A stretch of DNA of 64,000 bases, taken from NCBI RefSeq assembly GCF_000166775.1, contig NC_014720.1, forward strand, positions 1,017,501-1,081,500, written 5' to 3'. Each line of letters begins with the position of its first letter. Within the stretch, counting starts at the first letter, position 1. The notes under the pieces are model-generated. The model made no database searches. It was not told the origin of the DNA and saw only the letters and a list, made by a program, of their open reading frames with translations. Both the position numbers and the translations under genes were made by a program. This document shows, one piece after another, positions 29,043 through 38,466 of this stretch. This stretch comes from Caldicellulosiruptor kronotskyensis 2002 (GTDB taxonomy: Bacteria; Bacillota; Thermoanaerobacteria; Caldicellulosiruptorales; Caldicellulosiruptoraceae).

Positions 29043-30225
29043 TCTTTTCTTTCTTGACCTTATACATATTCTCATCAGCTATTTTAATCAAGTCTTCGGA
29101 GTTCAAATTGGAAGTTGGGGAATATTCAGCAAATCCATAGCTTATTTGAATCTTATAGGGCTTTTGGACTTTTGCGTTAAACTCGTCGATTTTATTTTGG
29201 ATTCTTGTGAGAACAATATTAGCTTCTCTTATTGTTGCTTTATAAAGTATCAACACAAACTCATCTCCGCCATATCTGAATGCTATATCATAACTTCTGA
29301 TACTTTCTTTTAGAATTTGAGCAAAGCTTTTTAAAAGTTCATCGCCTATTTGGTGGCCAAATGTATCGTTTACTTGTTTTAATCCATCGACATCAATAAA
29401 GCAAACAACAAAGTGTGTTTCATTCATTTTGGAGAGTTGTATCTGCTTTTCTAAATAAATCATTCCTTCATTTCGCGTAAACAGACCTGTCAGGTCGTCC
29501 AAAGATGCATATTTTTTAAACTCTTCTTGTTCTATTAAAATATCTTCACTCAAGTTTGCAATCACTTGTTTCATAGAATTAAATAAACTGATTAGAGCAT
29601 AACGAGTGTTTGCAATATTTTTTTCTATCCTTTGGTAAAGATGAATTCGTTCAATTAATAAAGACGCTTGAGATGCAAGTGACAAAATAATTTCTTCATC
29701 TTCTTTTGTAAAGTCAACAATATTTTGGTAGATGTTGTCTTCTGTTAGCTTAATGGAGTTGTCTTTCTTTTTGTTTATTATCTGCAAAACACCAATCACA
29801 TTGCCTTGATAATCAATCATGGGTATTGCCATAAGATTTAGGGTTTTATAATGTAAAGCTTGGTCGAAAAGTTTAAACTGCTGCAGGTGAGAATTTTGGA
29901 TATTTTGAATGTTGTTAATTGTAACAGGAATGCCATTTTGGGCAACGTATCCGACAATGCTTTGATTATCTATAGGTATTTTATAACCAATGTAATTGAA
30001 ATCAACTGAGTAGTTTTTGGAAAGTGTGATGACTAAATATTTTTGTCCTTCAAATTCTTTTACGATATAGAGGGTACCACCATCACTATTTGTGATGTCA
30101 ATGCTTTCATTTAAGATCATTTCTAAAATGGTATCGACGTTTTTCTCTCGTGAAATTGTAATTCCAATTTTATTGAGTTTTCTGATTAGTCTTTTTAAAT
30201 CTTGGGGATTATTATATTCGATCAT
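29020..30225 (-). CDS. GAF-GGDEF diguanylate cyclase
   Basis: 401 residues from ATG 30225, which has GAGAGGG 8 nt upstream. An earlier ATG (30234) and a TTG (30249) are weaker choices. A GAF sensor domain spans about 20-200 and a GGDEF domain about 240-395. The active site is intact (RYGGDEF, near 316), and the inhibitory-site motif RSYD lies five residues before GGDEF. It should make c-di-GMP from two GTP under control of a small ligand or partner, with product inhibition. It overlaps the upstream metallo-beta-lactamase gene by 14 bp, so the two are translationally coupled. With the riboswitch 0.6 kb away it suggests local c-di-GMP signalling. Confidence 0.92.
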   Translation of the reverse strand: MIEYNNPQDLKRLIRKLNKIGITISREKNVDTILEMILNESIDITNSDGGTLYIVKEFEGQKYLVITLSKNYSVDFNYIGYKIPIDNQSIVGYVAQNGIPVTINNIQNIQNSHLQQFKLFDQALHYKTLNLMAIPMIDYQGNVIGVLQIINKKKDNSIKLTEDNIYQNIVDFTKEDEEIILSLASQASLLIERIHLYQRIEKNIANTRYALISLFNSMKQVIANLSEDILIEQEEFKKYASLDDLTGLFTRNEGMIYLEKQIQLSKMNETHFVVCFIDVDGLKQVNDTFGHQIGDELLKSFAQILKESIRSYDIAFRYGGDEFVLILYKATIREANIVLTRIQNKIDEFNAKVQKPYKIQISYGFAEYSPTSNLNSEDLIKIADENMYKVKKEKKKSRPSY

Positions 30226-30955
30226 TTTTTTCATCCCTCTCAGGTACAATTTCTTGAGGTATATTAAATCCTAAATTTTTAGCTAAATTTATATCAAACC
30301 TTTCATCAATATGTATACAATAAACCTGTTTTCTTTTTGAAGGTGGTATTTGTTCCGAAAGTTCCTTTATGGAAAGATGGGGATGATGGTTATGATTTGC
30401 TGAACAAGTGTCTTGGAATAAAAAATCTATTTCGCCTTCCAAAAATTTAGTTAGAATATAAAGAGGGATTGATTTTGAGTCCCCACTGTAATAAAATGTT
30501 ACATTATTCAAGTAAATTAGATATCCAAAACAAGGCAATTCATTTACATGAACTTGTTCTAAGGATATTACCGTAAGTTTACTGAGATAGTTAACAAAGT
30601 CCTGAGGGGTTTTCAAAGTGTATATCTCATTTCTGATACCCATATAGTCAAGTAAATTTGATATTATTTCAGGTTGAGGAAAGATGAGAGTTATTTTCTT
30701 ACTTAGTTGATAATAACAATACAATATTAATTGACCTAAACTTGCAATGTGGTCAGGGTGTGTATGAGTTATTAAAACATTTAAATGTAGATATTTTTCA
30801 AGTAGTTTCAAATTCAAAAGGGAATTTAATATACCTCCACCACAGTCAATTAAAAAAAGATTATCTTCCAAATCGAAGTAAGCAGAGGTATTGTTATAAT
30901 TAGGATTAAAAGCACTTCCAATTCCCAGAAATTTCAAAGGGTTTTCCTTTGACAT
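30212..30955 (-). CDS. Metallo-beta-lactamase-fold hydrolase (RNase Z/phosphodiesterase-like)
   Basis: 247 residues. The fold signature THTHPDHIASLG supplies the HxHxDH metal site; LIDCGGG lies upstream, YYSGDSK gives the conserved aspartate, and a His in VYCIHIDER is near the C terminus. The layout resembles the RNase Z/class II cyclic-nucleotide phosphodiesterase branch of the superfamily. Substrate unknown. It sits between two GAF/GGDEF-type genes and overlaps the second, so a role in nucleotide signalling is an attractive guess. A phosphodiesterase active on a cyclic (di)nucleotide and an RNA-processing enzyme are both possible. GGTGGTGA lies 10 nt before ATG 30955. Confidence 0.8.
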   Translation of the reverse strand: MSKENPLKFLGIGSAFNPNYNNTSAYFDLEDNLFLIDCGGGILNSLLNLKLLEKYLHLNVLITHTHPDHIASLGQLILYCYYQLSKKITLIFPQPEIISNLLDYMGIRNEIYTLKTPQDFVNYLSKLTVISLEQVHVNELPCFGYLIYLNNVTFYYSGDSKSIPLYILTKFLEGEIDFLFQDTCSANHNHHPHLSIKELSEQIPPSKRKQVYCIHIDERFDINLAKNLGFNIPQEIVPERDEKNDRI

Positions 30956-31001
30956 TTTTATTTCTTCACCACCATTTATTAATTAACAGCTTAAAAGCAA
31001 T

Positions 31002-32150
31002 TTAAAGCTCTGCTCCAGTACTTTTTAAACCTTCACATATTTCCTCAAGAGTTTTTTCTTCTGAAGGCTTTATTTCATAGAAACTCCATTTGGTTTTGAA
31101 TGAAAAGTTATAGTTTTGTGAATTTGCCTTTTCAATCATTTTTCTTTCTATCCTTTTGGCAATCATTTTAGCTTTTATCAAATCGACGTTATAAAGTAGA
31201 AGGACATACTCATTTTCTTTTACCATTACAGGAATATCATATATTCTTATTTCTGACGAAAGTACTTCATAGAATATATTTGATAATTTATTATCTGAAG
31301 TTTCGATTAATAAATAACATACAGTTATAATTGTCTCAGTAACTTTTGAGAGTTCAATTTGTTTTTTACAAAGTTCAAGTCCTTCTTTAAACTCAAGAAC
31401 TTTTTTTCTTTTCTCATCTTGAAGATACTCTATGAACTTTTGCTGACCTGTCAGCATTATATCATTTAAAGTTAAAATTGATTTTTTTACCGAGTCGAAA
31501 ATATTACTTAACATTTTTTGAGTATTTATTATCAGTTGTTCATTTTTTTGATAAAGCAAAATTCTGTCTAAAATGATTCCTAAAAGTGCCGAGATTGCTA
31601 ATATTATTCTTGCATCGTTCTCAGTATAGTCAATAGTAAATATATGAGCATTATTTTCTTCAAGTTTTAATTGAGGTTTTGCCTTCTTATTAACAACTTG
31701 CAAAACTCCTGTAACACTGTTTGTGTAATCAAAAATTGGTACTATTATAGTGTTAATTGTAATATAATGCAAACTCCTGTCAAAAAATTTGAATTGCCTA
31801 TATTCATGATTTTCAGGTAAAGATAAAGTGTTATTTATGACCACAGGTTTGCGATTAGAAGCAACATATCCTGCTAAACTAATAGAGTTTATAGGCAGTG
31901 AGTATCCCAAGTAAAACTCAAAATTGACTGATTGATTTTTTGTAGCTTTAATTACAAGTTTTTCCTCGTTTTCTATCATTTCTTTAAAATAAATTGTGGC
32001 ACCATCACTTGTCGTAAGTTCTAAACATATATCAATGGTTTGACGGAGAATATCCTCTATATTTTTTTCAGTTGAAACATATAATATATAAGAGCTCAAT
32101 TTCTCAAGAATATTTCGTAATTTCGAAATTTGGTCATAAAATTCTATCAT
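31002..32150 (-). CDS. GAF protein with degenerate GGDEF domain keeping the I-site
   Basis: 382 residues from ATG 32150, chosen by alignment with its paralogue at 29020, which starts the same way (MIEF versus MIEY). A TTG 28 codons upstream would add an unmatched extension. A GAF domain (about 20-195) precedes a GGDEF-like domain (about 240-380). In place of GGDEF it has KENEY (near 310), which lacks the glycines and metal/GTP residues, so cyclase activity is unlikely. The motif RIYD, five residues earlier, keeps the RxxD of the inhibitory site. It could bind c-di-GMP as a receptor or regulate the active cyclase. It is the first gene of the three-gene minus-strand operon. Confidence 0.8.
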   Translation of the reverse strand: MIEFYDQISKLRNILEKLSSYILYVSTEKNIEDILRQTIDICLELTTSDGATIYFKEMIENEEKLVIKATKNQSVNFEFYLGYSLPINSISLAGYVASNRKPVVINNTLSLPENHEYRQFKFFDRSLHYITINTIIVPIFDYTNSVTGVLQVVNKKAKPQLKLEENNAHIFTIDYTENDARIILAISALLGIILDRILLYQKNEQLIINTQKMLSNIFDSVKKSILTLNDIMLTGQQKFIEYLQDEKRKKVLEFKEGLELCKKQIELSKVTETIITVCYLLIETSDNKLSNIFYEVLSSEIRIYDIPVMVKENEYVLLLYNVDLIKAKMIAKRIERKMIEKANSQNYNFSFKTKWSFYEIKPSEEKTLEEICEGLKSTGAEL

Positions 32151-32484
32151 AATGTCAAAGTCACCACTTTTAAGAAAATCGCTATATAAAATTATCGCAA
32201 AATTTAGATGGTAAATCAATATAGGCGTTTGCAAAATGGGTGGTGATTGAAGGTAAGAGTGCCAATACTAACATGGAATACAATCAAGATACAAAAAGAA
32301 AAGCAAAATGATAACCAAATATTATCTATACCAAAAAATAATCAGCGACAAACATATGACAAAAATTAACAATTTCAAAGAAAACAATAATATCCTGAGC
32401 CTTCTTAACTCCTTGTTTTAGAAGGTTAAGTAAAAACAAAACTGTAAATTTTTTGTAAGAAATAGATTTAAAAAAATTGTGGTT

Positions 32485-33907
32485 TTAAGCGATAAGTTTT
32501 TGATAGTCAATAAAGAAGCAATAGAGTTTGGTATTGTGAGCAAGGATGAATAAGAGCGAAAAAGTAATGGCTCAGAAGCAAGAAATCAGAGAAAATAGAA
32601 ATATGGTCATAAGGACAGAATAGTATCAGAACCCATGTAGGATTTTAAGTGGTAAATAGTCTGCTCTACAGCGACACGTTTTTTGTAGAGGTCTAAAAAC
32701 TCTTGAGAATTTCTGTTTATACATAGGAAAGAGCGAAAATCGTCAGGGTAAGTGTAAACTATTGCCCCTGATTTAGAGGTAGTACAAGGTTGAGGGCAAG
32801 AGCAGATGCGTTTGCCATCTTTGTATTGTGACATAGGGCAAGTCCATTTAAGGCGCAAAGAGCGATTTTTACCCTGACATTTGCCTTCAGGTTTAAAAGG
32901 TTGATTGAACTTTTTACAAGAAGAAGCACCATCCTCAGAAATAACGATATTAGGGTCTGATGTAGGTATAGTATTTTTAGAAGTTCTTGTATTCAGAAGG
33001 ATAACGATTTTGGAGAAGTTAAAGGTATTTTTTAAAGTGGAGTATATGTTGTGGGAATCCAAAGCACTGTCAGCGATTGATGGTAGAGAAATTATTGGGG
33101 ATGTAGGAGAATAGAGTTTTGAGCGAAGGAATTAAAGCGGCAGAAGTCGGAGATAGCTTTTGCTTCTTGTTTGTCCGAGGAAGCAGAATCATAGTTAAAT
33201 AGAGGAACTAAAGCTAAAGGGATACCAAGAGCATTTGTAATGACAGCAAATTTCAAAGCCCAGCAGAAATGGCCATTTGTGAACATAAGGCGGATGTTAG
33301 GATTAGCGTTAGCACTTTTAGGCAAAGAAGAATAGACAGCAGAAGTAGATTTTGTCAGAAGACAGCTGCGGGTTAGCTTTTGAGGTATTTTTCAGCAGTA
33401 GATGAATGAATTTAGGGTTATTTTCACGAACCTTTGGAACAATACCAGTTGTGTCGAAGATTAAGATTGAAGAATCTTGGGGGCATTGTTGGAGAGAAAT
33501 ATTGTGTGCATGGATAGAGATATTTTGAAAGAGTTTATGGATTTCACTGTTAAATAGTTTTCTGAAGCGAGAGAAAGTAGAAATAGAGGGGACATTGCCA
33601 TTTATTAAGTTACAAAATAAACGGAGTTCATAAGTGTTAAGAAGAACAGTGCGAAGCTGTGTAAGGGTATTTAGTTTGAGTAATTTTTGGACAAGGAAGC
33701 ACAGAAGCATAGATTCTAAGGAGAAGTATCTATGCTTGCCAAAGTGTTTATAGTAAGCATTGTAGAAAGAAGAAGGTATGTAGTTTGACAAGTCGATGAA
33801 TTTATTGAACAAGCCCAAGAGGGTATCAAGAGTTGTTAAGAAACCAAAGCCTTTAGGTGGGAGAATAAATCTAAAAATGAAAGTTGTTTAGGTTTGGTGT
33901 TGAACAT
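32485..33907 (-). pseudogene. DDE transposase pseudogene with several frameshifts
   Basis: Reading the minus strand from ATG 33907 (GAGGAGGG site 7 nt upstream) gives MFNTKPKQLSFLDLFS, then, after frame changes near 33860, 33320 and 33080 and again near 32560, a transposase of about 440 residues ending near 32485. Recognisable parts are an N-terminal helical domain (ISTFSRFRKLFNSEIHKLF), the first catalytic Asp in LIFDTTGIVPK, SEDGAS, a cysteine-rich insert (CPMSQYKDGKRICSCPQPC), and RVAVEQTIYHLK with the expected catalytic Glu. It belongs to the IS4/IS5/IS1182-like superfamily; the family is unresolved. The element lies directly upstream of the signalling operon; 32151-32484 has no other gene. 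Confidence 0.82.
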
Positions 33908-33913
33908 TTTGGA

Positions 33914-33976
33914 ACCCTCCTCATAGTAGAAGATTTGTTTTATATAATCATATTTTACTACAATTATGAGGAGGGT
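33914..33976 (-). repeat. 12-bp inverted repeat enclosing the transposase Shine-Dalgarno
   Basis: ACCCTCCTCATA (33914-33925) and TATGAGGAGGGT (33965-33976) are exact complements 39 nt apart, just ahead of the transposase pseudogene at 33907. The near arm includes the ribosome site. On the minus strand a TATAAA box lies between the arms. Confidence 0.6.
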
Positions 33977-34163
33977 GACCAGACTTTTTTGATTCTATGT
34001 AAAGCTTGATAACGCTCGTCTTGAGCGTTTTTGCAAAAAGCTAATAAAGGTTAGAAATAAATTACACAATTTTGTAATCATTTGATAATATGAATTATAA
34101 AAATTATGGTTATAATGAAAGTATCACAATTAAAATAAATTTAAGAAAGGGGTTCAGAGGAGG

Positions 34164-35894
34164 ATGAAATTATTTAAAAAGCGTCTTTTGCTGATATGTG
34201 TAATGTTGGTTTTTGCTATAGTACAAATTTTTTCTGCAATTGCTTTTGCGCAAGGCACATCAAATCCTATTTTTTCTGACCTTCCTCAAAATCACTGGGC
34301 TTATAACGCTGTAAAATTTATGGTAGAAAGAGGAATTATAACAGGTTATCCAGACAACACGTTCAGACCAAATAATCCAGTCACAAGGGCAGAGTTTGCA
34401 AGGATTATGGTAATTGGGTTAAATCTTCCTATCAAGGTTACAGACAATCCATCATTTAAAGATGTGCCAAAAGAACATTGGGCATATCCTTATGTAGAGA
34501 CAGCAAAATATTATTTAACAGGTTTTAGAACTCAAAATGGAGATTATTTTAAACCATCTGACTATGCTGTAAGAGAAGATATGGCAGTTGCACTTGTAAA
34601 AGCCAAAGGGTTGCAAAACGAAAATGTTGATATGAACATCTTAAATAATTATGTTGACAAAGAACAAATATCAAAAAACCTTGCTAAATATGTTGCAATT
34701 GCAATTGCAAAGGGTATCATGGTAGGAACTCAAATTCCGAATTCAAATCAATATAAGTTTGATCCGCAAGGAATTCTTACTCGTGCTCAGGCAGCAATGC
34801 TACTGTACAATATTTTGAATACCCAATTAATCGAAGAAAAGATTACCTATGATGATAATTCTTCAACAGGTTCTAATCAGCAAAATAATTATCCTGTACC
34901 TAATGTCACTGCTTATACAAAGGGTGATAAGGTTGTACTTGTTTGGAATAGAATAAATGATAAAAAATTTAAAGGATATGCAATTGTTATCTCAAAAAAC
35001 AATAGCCAACCCGGATATCCGCAAGATGGTTATCTTACAATCTTATCTGACAGAAATGCCAATTATATAGAAATTGGAGTAAACTCAAAATATAACAATG
35101 GCGATTTTGGAGCTTATATAAAGAGCGGAGAAGAGTATTATTTCAGTGTTACAGCAATCTATGAAGGAAATGTCAATGTAAAAGGCAATGCTGTAAAAAT
35201 GAGAATGCCAATTATACCAAATTATTTTGAAAAACCATCTGTAAAGTATGAATATAAAGACAATAAATTTGTTTTAAGCTGGCAAAAGATAGACGATTCC
35301 CGACTCGTAGGATATTGGATTGTGATATCCAAAAAGAGTAAAGAACCTAAATATCCTGACAATGGTTATCTTGTTTTTATCAATGACAAAAATACAACTC
35401 AGATTGTTATTGACAACACAATTCCTTACAAAAGTGGAGATTTCGGTGAGTATTTAAAAGATGGTGAAGAATATTATTTTAGTGTAACAGCTCAGTATCA
35501 GGACAGGGTTGTCCCTGGGAATAGCATCAAGGCCATTTATTATTCTAATTTGGAGATTGCAAAATTAAGACCAAAATTGCAGGCAAAAACAGTAAGATGG
35601 AGGGGACAGTGGTATATAAACTTAAGATGGGACAAAATTGATAGCGATAAGCTTCAAGGATATAAAGTTGTAGTATCTGAGAAAAACTCAACACCCGACT
35701 TAAATAAAGATGGGTTACTGGCAGTAATATCAGATAAAAACGTTACTTCTGTAAATATCAAAGCAAAAGATAAGTATTTACTAAATGGAGAATATAAGGA
35801 ACTCAAAAGAGGACATTACTATTACTTTACAGTTTATGCCATTTACTCTGATAGAGTAGTAGGTGGCAATGTAATTAGAATAAAGATACCATAA
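34164..35894 (+). CDS. S-layer-homology surface protein with three FN3-like repeats
   Basis: 576 residues. A signal peptide (about 1-30, cleaved after IAFA) precedes three SLH domains (about 33-215), recognisable by FSDLPQNHWAYNAVKFM with GYPDNTFRPNNPVTRAEFA, FKDVPKEHWAYPYVE, and GILTRAQAAMLLYNIL. Three homologous beta-sandwich repeats of about 105 residues follow, each with GY.IVIS/VVVSEK...P...DGYL and EEYYFSVTA-type strands, as in fibronectin type III. SLH domains bind pyruvylated secondary cell-wall polymer. The repeats may bind protein or carbohydrate at the cell surface; no enzyme domain is visible. AAAGGGG lies ahead of ATG 34164. Monocistronic, with a terminator at 35903. Confidence 0.88.
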   Translation: MKLFKKRLLLICVMLVFAIVQIFSAIAFAQGTSNPIFSDLPQNHWAYNAVKFMVERGIITGYPDNTFRPNNPVTRAEFARIMVIGLNLPIKVTDNPSFKDVPKEHWAYPYVETAKYYLTGFRTQNGDYFKPSDYAVREDMAVALVKAKGLQNENVDMNILNNYVDKEQISKNLAKYVAIAIAKGIMVGTQIPNSNQYKFDPQGILTRAQAAMLLYNILNTQLIEEKITYDDNSSTGSNQQNNYPVPNVTAYTKGDKVVLVWNRINDKKFKGYAIVISKNNSQPGYPQDGYLTILSDRNANYIEIGVNSKYNNGDFGAYIKSGEEYYFSVTAIYEGNVNVKGNAVKMRMPIIPNYFEKPSVKYEYKDNKFVLSWQKIDDSRLVGYWIVISKKSKEPKYPDNGYLVFINDKNTTQIVIDNTIPYKSGDFGEYLKDGEEYYFSVTAQYQDRVVPGNSIKAIYYSNLEIAKLRPKLQAKTVRWRGQWYINLRWDKIDSDKLQGYKVVVSEKNSTPDLNKDGLLAVISDKNVTSVNIKAKDKYLLNGEYKELKRGHYYYFTVYAIYSDRVVGGNVIRIKIP

Positions 35895-35902
35895 GAAGCT
35901 AA

Positions 35903-35950
35903 AGGGGCATTCCACAAAATGGTTTGCCCCTCATTTATATTTTTTTCTGG
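35903..35950. terminator. Terminator between convergent SLH and UDG genes
   Basis: AGGGGCA (35903-35909) pairs with TGCCCCT (35925-35931), with further CCA/TGG pairing inside. T-rich DNA follows on the plus strand. Confidence 0.7.
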
Positions 35951-35953
35951 CAA

Positions 35954-36511
35954 CTATTTTATTTTCTCCAGTCTTTCCTTTACACTTTTCAAATCCCTGT
36001 AAAAATCCTCTCTTTTGCCTGGGTCTCTTAAAAGTGCCGCTGGATGGTATGTAGCCATAATCCAAAATCCACCTTTTTCAAACCACTTTCCCCTGTCTTG
36101 AGTGATTTTAAGGTCTTTTCCAAGAATATATTTCATAGCTGTTGCACCAAGACAGACAATTATTTTTGGGGAGATAAGTTTTATCTGAGCTCTCAAAAAA
36201 GGCAAGCAGTTTTGCGCCTCTACCTCTGTTGGAACGCGGTTGTTTGGGGGTCTACACTTTAAAATGTTGCAGATATAAAAATCTTTTTCTCTTGAAAGCT
36301 CTAAAGAAGTCAAAGCCAAGTCCAAAAACTTTCCTGCTCTTCCTACAAACGGTTTGCCTTGCTTGTCTTCTTCTTCACCCGGAGCTTCACCAACAAACAC
36401 AAGCTTTGCATTTTTGTTCCCATCACCCACAACAACGTTTGTGCGATTTTTGGAAATAGGGCACTTTTCGCACAAAAGACACGCACTTTCAAGCTCTTCC
36501 CATGTAAGCAT
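35954..36511 (-). CDS. Family 4 uracil-DNA glycosylase
   Basis: 185 residues. Thermophile-type iron-sulfur uracil-DNA glycosylase, which removes uracil left by cytosine deamination. Cluster ligands are visible as CEKCP near the N terminus, plus CNILKCRPP and CLPF further on. Catalytic motifs are [20 protein letters not shown] and the C-terminal HPAALLR. Length is normal for the family. The start overlaps the end of argD by 23 bp, so the two are cotranscribed although functionally unrelated. A thermophile needs strong repair of deaminated cytosines. Confidence 0.93.
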   Translation of the reverse strand: MLTWEELESACLLCEKCPISKNRTNVVVGDGNKNAKLVFVGEAPGEEEDKQGKPFVGRAGKFLDLALTSLELSREKDFYICNILKCRPPNNRVPTEVEAQNCLPFLRAQIKLISPKIIVCLGATAMKYILGKDLKITQDRGKWFEKGGFWIMATYHPAALLRDPGKREDFYRDLKSVKERLEKIK

Positions 36512-37694
36512 ACCTTTTCACCACGTCTTTGAAAATTTCCAAAGCTTTATCTATGTGAGTTTTTTGAACAATCAAAGGTGGAGCAAATCGTATTACATTG
36601 CCTCCACCACAGCTACTAGTCAAAAGTCCAGCTAACGCTAATTCTTTTACAAGATCTTTTACCGGGAAGGAAAATTCAACACCTATTAAAAGACCTAAAC
36701 CTCTCACATCTGTTATAAAATCAAATTCTTTTTTTAGCTCAAGAAGTTTTTGTTTTAAGTATGTGCTCATTTTATTTACATTTTCAATTATATTTTCTTC
36801 TTCGATTATCTTCAATACTTCTAAAGCTGCTCTTGTTGCAAGCAAATTTCCACCAAAAGTTGAACCGTGCTCCCCTGGTTCAAATGTGGCAACCTCTTTT
36901 TTGCAAAGCATAGCTCCAATCGGCACACCATTTCCAAGCCCTTTTGCAAGAGTAATTATATCAGGTGTTATATCATACTGCTCAAAACCAAAAAGACTTC
37001 CGCACCTTCCAATTCCTGTTTGAATCTCGTCAATTACAAACAAGAGCCCATGTTCTTTGCAAAGGCTATAAAGCTTTTGTACAAATTCTTTTGAAAGTAC
37101 CTTTATTCCGCCCTCTGCCTGAACAAGCTCAATCATAACCGCTGCTGTTTTGTCGTCTATAGCATTTTTTATCTTTTCAATGTCTGCTTCAACGTTTATA
37201 AATCCTTCTGGCATTGGTTCAAAGGGCTTTTGATACTTTTTTTGACCTGTTGCAGCAGTTGTTGCAAGAGTTCTTCCATGGAACGAATTTTCAAGTGTGA
37301 TGATTTTATATTTAGAAAGCCCTTTTTTATAAAAATAATTTCTCACAAGCTTTATTGCAGCCTCGTTTGCCTCAGCCCCAGAGTTACAGAAAAATACTTT
37401 GTCAAATTTAGAAACTTCAGCAAGTTTTTTTGCCAAAAGTGCTTGAGGTTCAATATAAAACAGGCTTGATGTGTGTATAAGCTTTTCAATCTGTTCTTTC
37501 AGGGCAGCAACAAATTTTGGGTGGCTGTGCCCCAAATTGCACACAGAAATTCCAGAAATAAAATCAAGATATTCTTTATTTTGGCTGTCATAAAGAATGC
37601 ATCCTTCTCCTCTTACAAATGCAAGTGGTATTCGACTGCCAAAAACGTTGACATAGTACTGTGAATCATAAGAGATTATCTCATCTAACTTCAT
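36489..37694 (-). CDS. argD: Acetylornithine aminotransferase
   Basis: 401 residues, class III PLP aminotransferase. GAGGGA lies 9 nt before ATG 37694. Visible motifs are [15 protein letters not shown] (cofactor phosphate site), [35 protein letters not shown] (PLP aspartate) and [15 protein letters not shown] with the Schiff-base lysine. It converts N-acetylglutamate semialdehyde to N-acetylornithine in arginine biosynthesis and may also serve lysine synthesis. No other arg genes are nearby, so an ornithine or 4-aminobutyrate aminotransferase cannot be fully excluded, but the sequence style is ArgD. Confidence 0.88.
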   Translation of the reverse strand: MKLDEIISYDSQYYVNVFGSRIPLAFVRGEGCILYDSQNKEYLDFISGISVCNLGHSHPKFVAALKEQIEKLIHTSSLFYIEPQALLAKKLAEVSKFDKVFFCNSGAEANEAAIKLVRNYFYKKGLSKYKIITLENSFHGRTLATTAATGQKKYQKPFEPMPEGFINVEADIEKIKNAIDDKTAAVMIELVQAEGGIKVLSKEFVQKLYSLCKEHGLLFVIDEIQTGIGRCGSLFGFEQYDITPDIITLAKGLGNGVPIGAMLCKKEVATFEPGEHGSTFGGNLLATRAALEVLKIIEEENIIENVNKMSTYLKQKLLELKKEFDFITDVRGLGLLIGVEFSFPVKDLVKELALAGLLTSSCGGGNVIRFAPPLIVQKTHIDKALEIFKDVVKRYAYMGRA

Positions 37695-37747
37695 TGTTTT
37701 GGTCCCTCACTCAAATGTTTTTAATAATTATACATCAACATTTATAT

Positions 37748-38374
37748 TTATTCAACATCAGCTGACTTTTTGCCTTTGAAGATTTTATAGACAACATAAC
37801 CCACAATTGCAGCAATTATTAGGGCTAATATAAGATAATCAAAACCTTTTAAATGCTCTTCAATTGACTTCCAATTATCTCCAAGTTTTTTGCCAAGATA
37901 CACAAAAAGGAAGCACCATGGGAATGAACCAAGGATTGTATAAAAGCAAAACTTTGCAAAATTCATCTTTGCAATTCCAGCAGGAAGTGAGATGAATGTT
38001 CTTATAATAGGCAGAAGTCTGCTTAAAAATATAGTAATTTCCCCTCTTTTTTGAAAGAATTTTTCTGCTCTTTCGAAATCGTGCTTTGAGATAAAAAAGT
38101 ATTTACCGTACTTGAGTATAAATGGCCTTCCGCCAAAATACCCTATTACATAGGCTATTACAGATCCTGCTAAACATCCCATGGTTGCAACAATGGTCAT
38201 GGAAAGTACACTTCCAATTCCTTTGTATACAAGATACCCACCAAGTGGCAGGATGACTTCAGAGGGTATTGGAATGCAGGCAGACTCGAGCGTCATTCCT
38301 ATGAATATGCCTGAATGACCAAACTGAGAGAGGTATTCAGCAATTGAGATAAATATTTGTTTTATAAACTCCAT
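37748..38374 (-). CDS. DedA-family membrane protein
   Basis: 208 residues from ATG 38374, chosen for the GGAGGAAG site directly upstream; a longer frame upstream has no ribosome site. The DedA/SNARE-associated family has the pattern ESACIPIPSEVILPLGGYL, a membrane region, then FLSRLLPIIRTFISLPAGIAKM and the FPWCFLFVYLG segment. DedA proteins are now linked to lipid and undecaprenyl-phosphate recycling across the membrane and to membrane homeostasis. The gene lies divergent to the YkvI-like transporter, sharing a 92-bp region. Confidence 0.9.
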   Translation of the reverse strand: MEFIKQIFISIAEYLSQFGHSGIFIGMTLESACIPIPSEVILPLGGYLVYKGIGSVLSMTIVATMGCLAGSVIAYVIGYFGGRPFILKYGKYFFISKHDFERAEKFFQKRGEITIFLSRLLPIIRTFISLPAGIAKMNFAKFCFYTILGSFPWCFLFVYLGKKLGDNWKSIEEHLKGFDYLILALIIAAIVGYVVYKIFKGKKSADVE

Positions 38375-38466
38375 TTTTTCTTCCTCCAGAATTCTTTCAT
38401 ATAGTATTTTGAAATTAAATATCATGTAATTTGAGAGATATGTGTAGGTAAGGAGAACCATCCTAC

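Noticed and set aside
32395-32440. CCTTCT/AGAAGG inverted repeat as an insertion-sequence end or terminator
   Set aside because: Only six bases pair, no T-run follows, and it does not match the other end of the element near 33976.
34072-34116. Promoter for the SLH gene (TTGTAA...TATAAA or TATAAT at 34111)
   Set aside because: Several overlapping AT-rich options with poor spacing; no single one is convincing.
36044-37094. Plus-strand frames opposite the UDG and argD genes
   Set aside because: Antisense shadows of two well-supported conserved genes, without ribosome sites.
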